From Dermatophagoides farinae (taxonomy: Eukaryota > Arthropoda > Arachnida > Sarcoptiformes > Pyroglyphidae): 64,000 bases of DNA. A model generated the notes under the pieces. It searched no databases and was not told the DNA's origin. It was given only the letters and a program-made list of their open reading frames with translations. Location: positions 4,798,001 through 4,862,000 of the forward strand of contig NC_134680.1 in the NCBI RefSeq assembly GCF_024713945.1. The letters run 5' to 3'. A program made the translations under genes and the position numbers. Positions 63,628 through 64,000 of the stretch are shown in pieces; within the stretch, counting starts at the first letter, position 1, and the number at the start of each line of letters is the position of its first letter.

Positions 63628-64000
63628 TAACAACATTTGACCAAAAAAAAAAAAAAAAAACAAACGAAATCATCATCATCATCATCATCAATATGAACAT
63701 CAACAATTGATCAAGAATTTGAACAAAAAAAATTCAATTGAATCACATGATGAAATGAAAAAACAACTATTGATTTCTTCTCTCCTTTTTTTGGATTCCG
63801 CTTTTTTCTCTTCCCTCCACTTACACTCACACACACACACACACACACACCTGTATTATATAAGAAAAAAACCACACGTTATTGCTTGTTATATTTTCTA
63901 CAAAAAAAAAGAATTAACATTATATATTAACCCTTTTTCATTCTCTCTATCATTTCCTTTTGACTCAATTATATACGAACAATACTACCGACAACAACAA
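63628..64000 (+). other. RGS 3' flank
   Basis: A run of 18 A starts 16 bases after the stop codon, then ATC repeats and a (CA)n tract (about 63829-63850). No canonical AATAAA is evident before the window ends, so the 3' untranslated region probably continues beyond it. Confidence 0.5.

Overview
The window is AT-rich eukaryotic DNA with spliced protein genes, mostly compact introns of about 60-175 bases with GT..AG borders, long homopolymers, (CA)n tracts and an extreme load of ATC/GAT trinucleotide repeats. Protein similarities point to an arthropod. The combination of tiny introns, Asn/His/Gln/Ser-rich low-complexity coding stretches and AT-rich codons suggests an acariform mite of the house-dust or scab mite type; this is an inference from style, not a proven assignment. 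There is no bacterial, phage or CRISPR content.

Layout. 0-1 kb: N-terminal part of armadillo/beta-catenin on the minus strand, running off the left edge. 3.1-4.4 kb: a two-exon membrane-anchored short-chain dehydrogenase (+). 4.6-5.2 kb: a small unrecognised basic protein (+) with a one-base frame break. 5.3-9.9 kb: NRDE2 (+), three exons, one frame break near its start. 14.1-15.3 kb: ribokinase (+), five exons. 16.65-19.5 kb: a d4/DPF (requiem) double-PHD protein (-), five exons, two frame breaks. 20.8-21.2 kb: ribosomal protein S15A (+). 21.7-22.0 kb: ribosomal protein L36A/L44 (+). 23.7-45.6 kb: one SoxF-class transcription factor (-) whose HMG box is split by an 18.6 kb intron. 45.6-62.3 kb: a gene-poor stretch holding a 1.3 kb long-inverted-repeat (foldback-like) element. 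62.3-63.6 kb: an RZ-type RGS protein (+), five exons.

The genes are mostly unrelated housekeeping and signalling genes: Wnt/adhesion (armadillo), BAF/SWI-SNF chromatin remodelling (DPF), transcription control (SoxF), G-protein signalling (RGS), RNA surveillance/nuclear RNAi (NRDE2), ribose use (RBKS) and translation (two ribosomal proteins). The left 23 kb is fairly gene-dense; the right 40 kb consists almost entirely of the SoxF intron and the SoxF-RGS interval, where developmental regulatory DNA would be expected.

The items most worth a second look are: the foldback-like element at 50.9-52.2 kb, whose inner arms look identical while its outer ends have diverged; two perfect 30-bp palindromes and a 310-bp tandem duplication in the SoxF intron; and four single-base frame breaks in three otherwise good genes, all of the same sign (one surplus base). 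The last are most simply assembly or homopolymer errors but deserve a transcript check.
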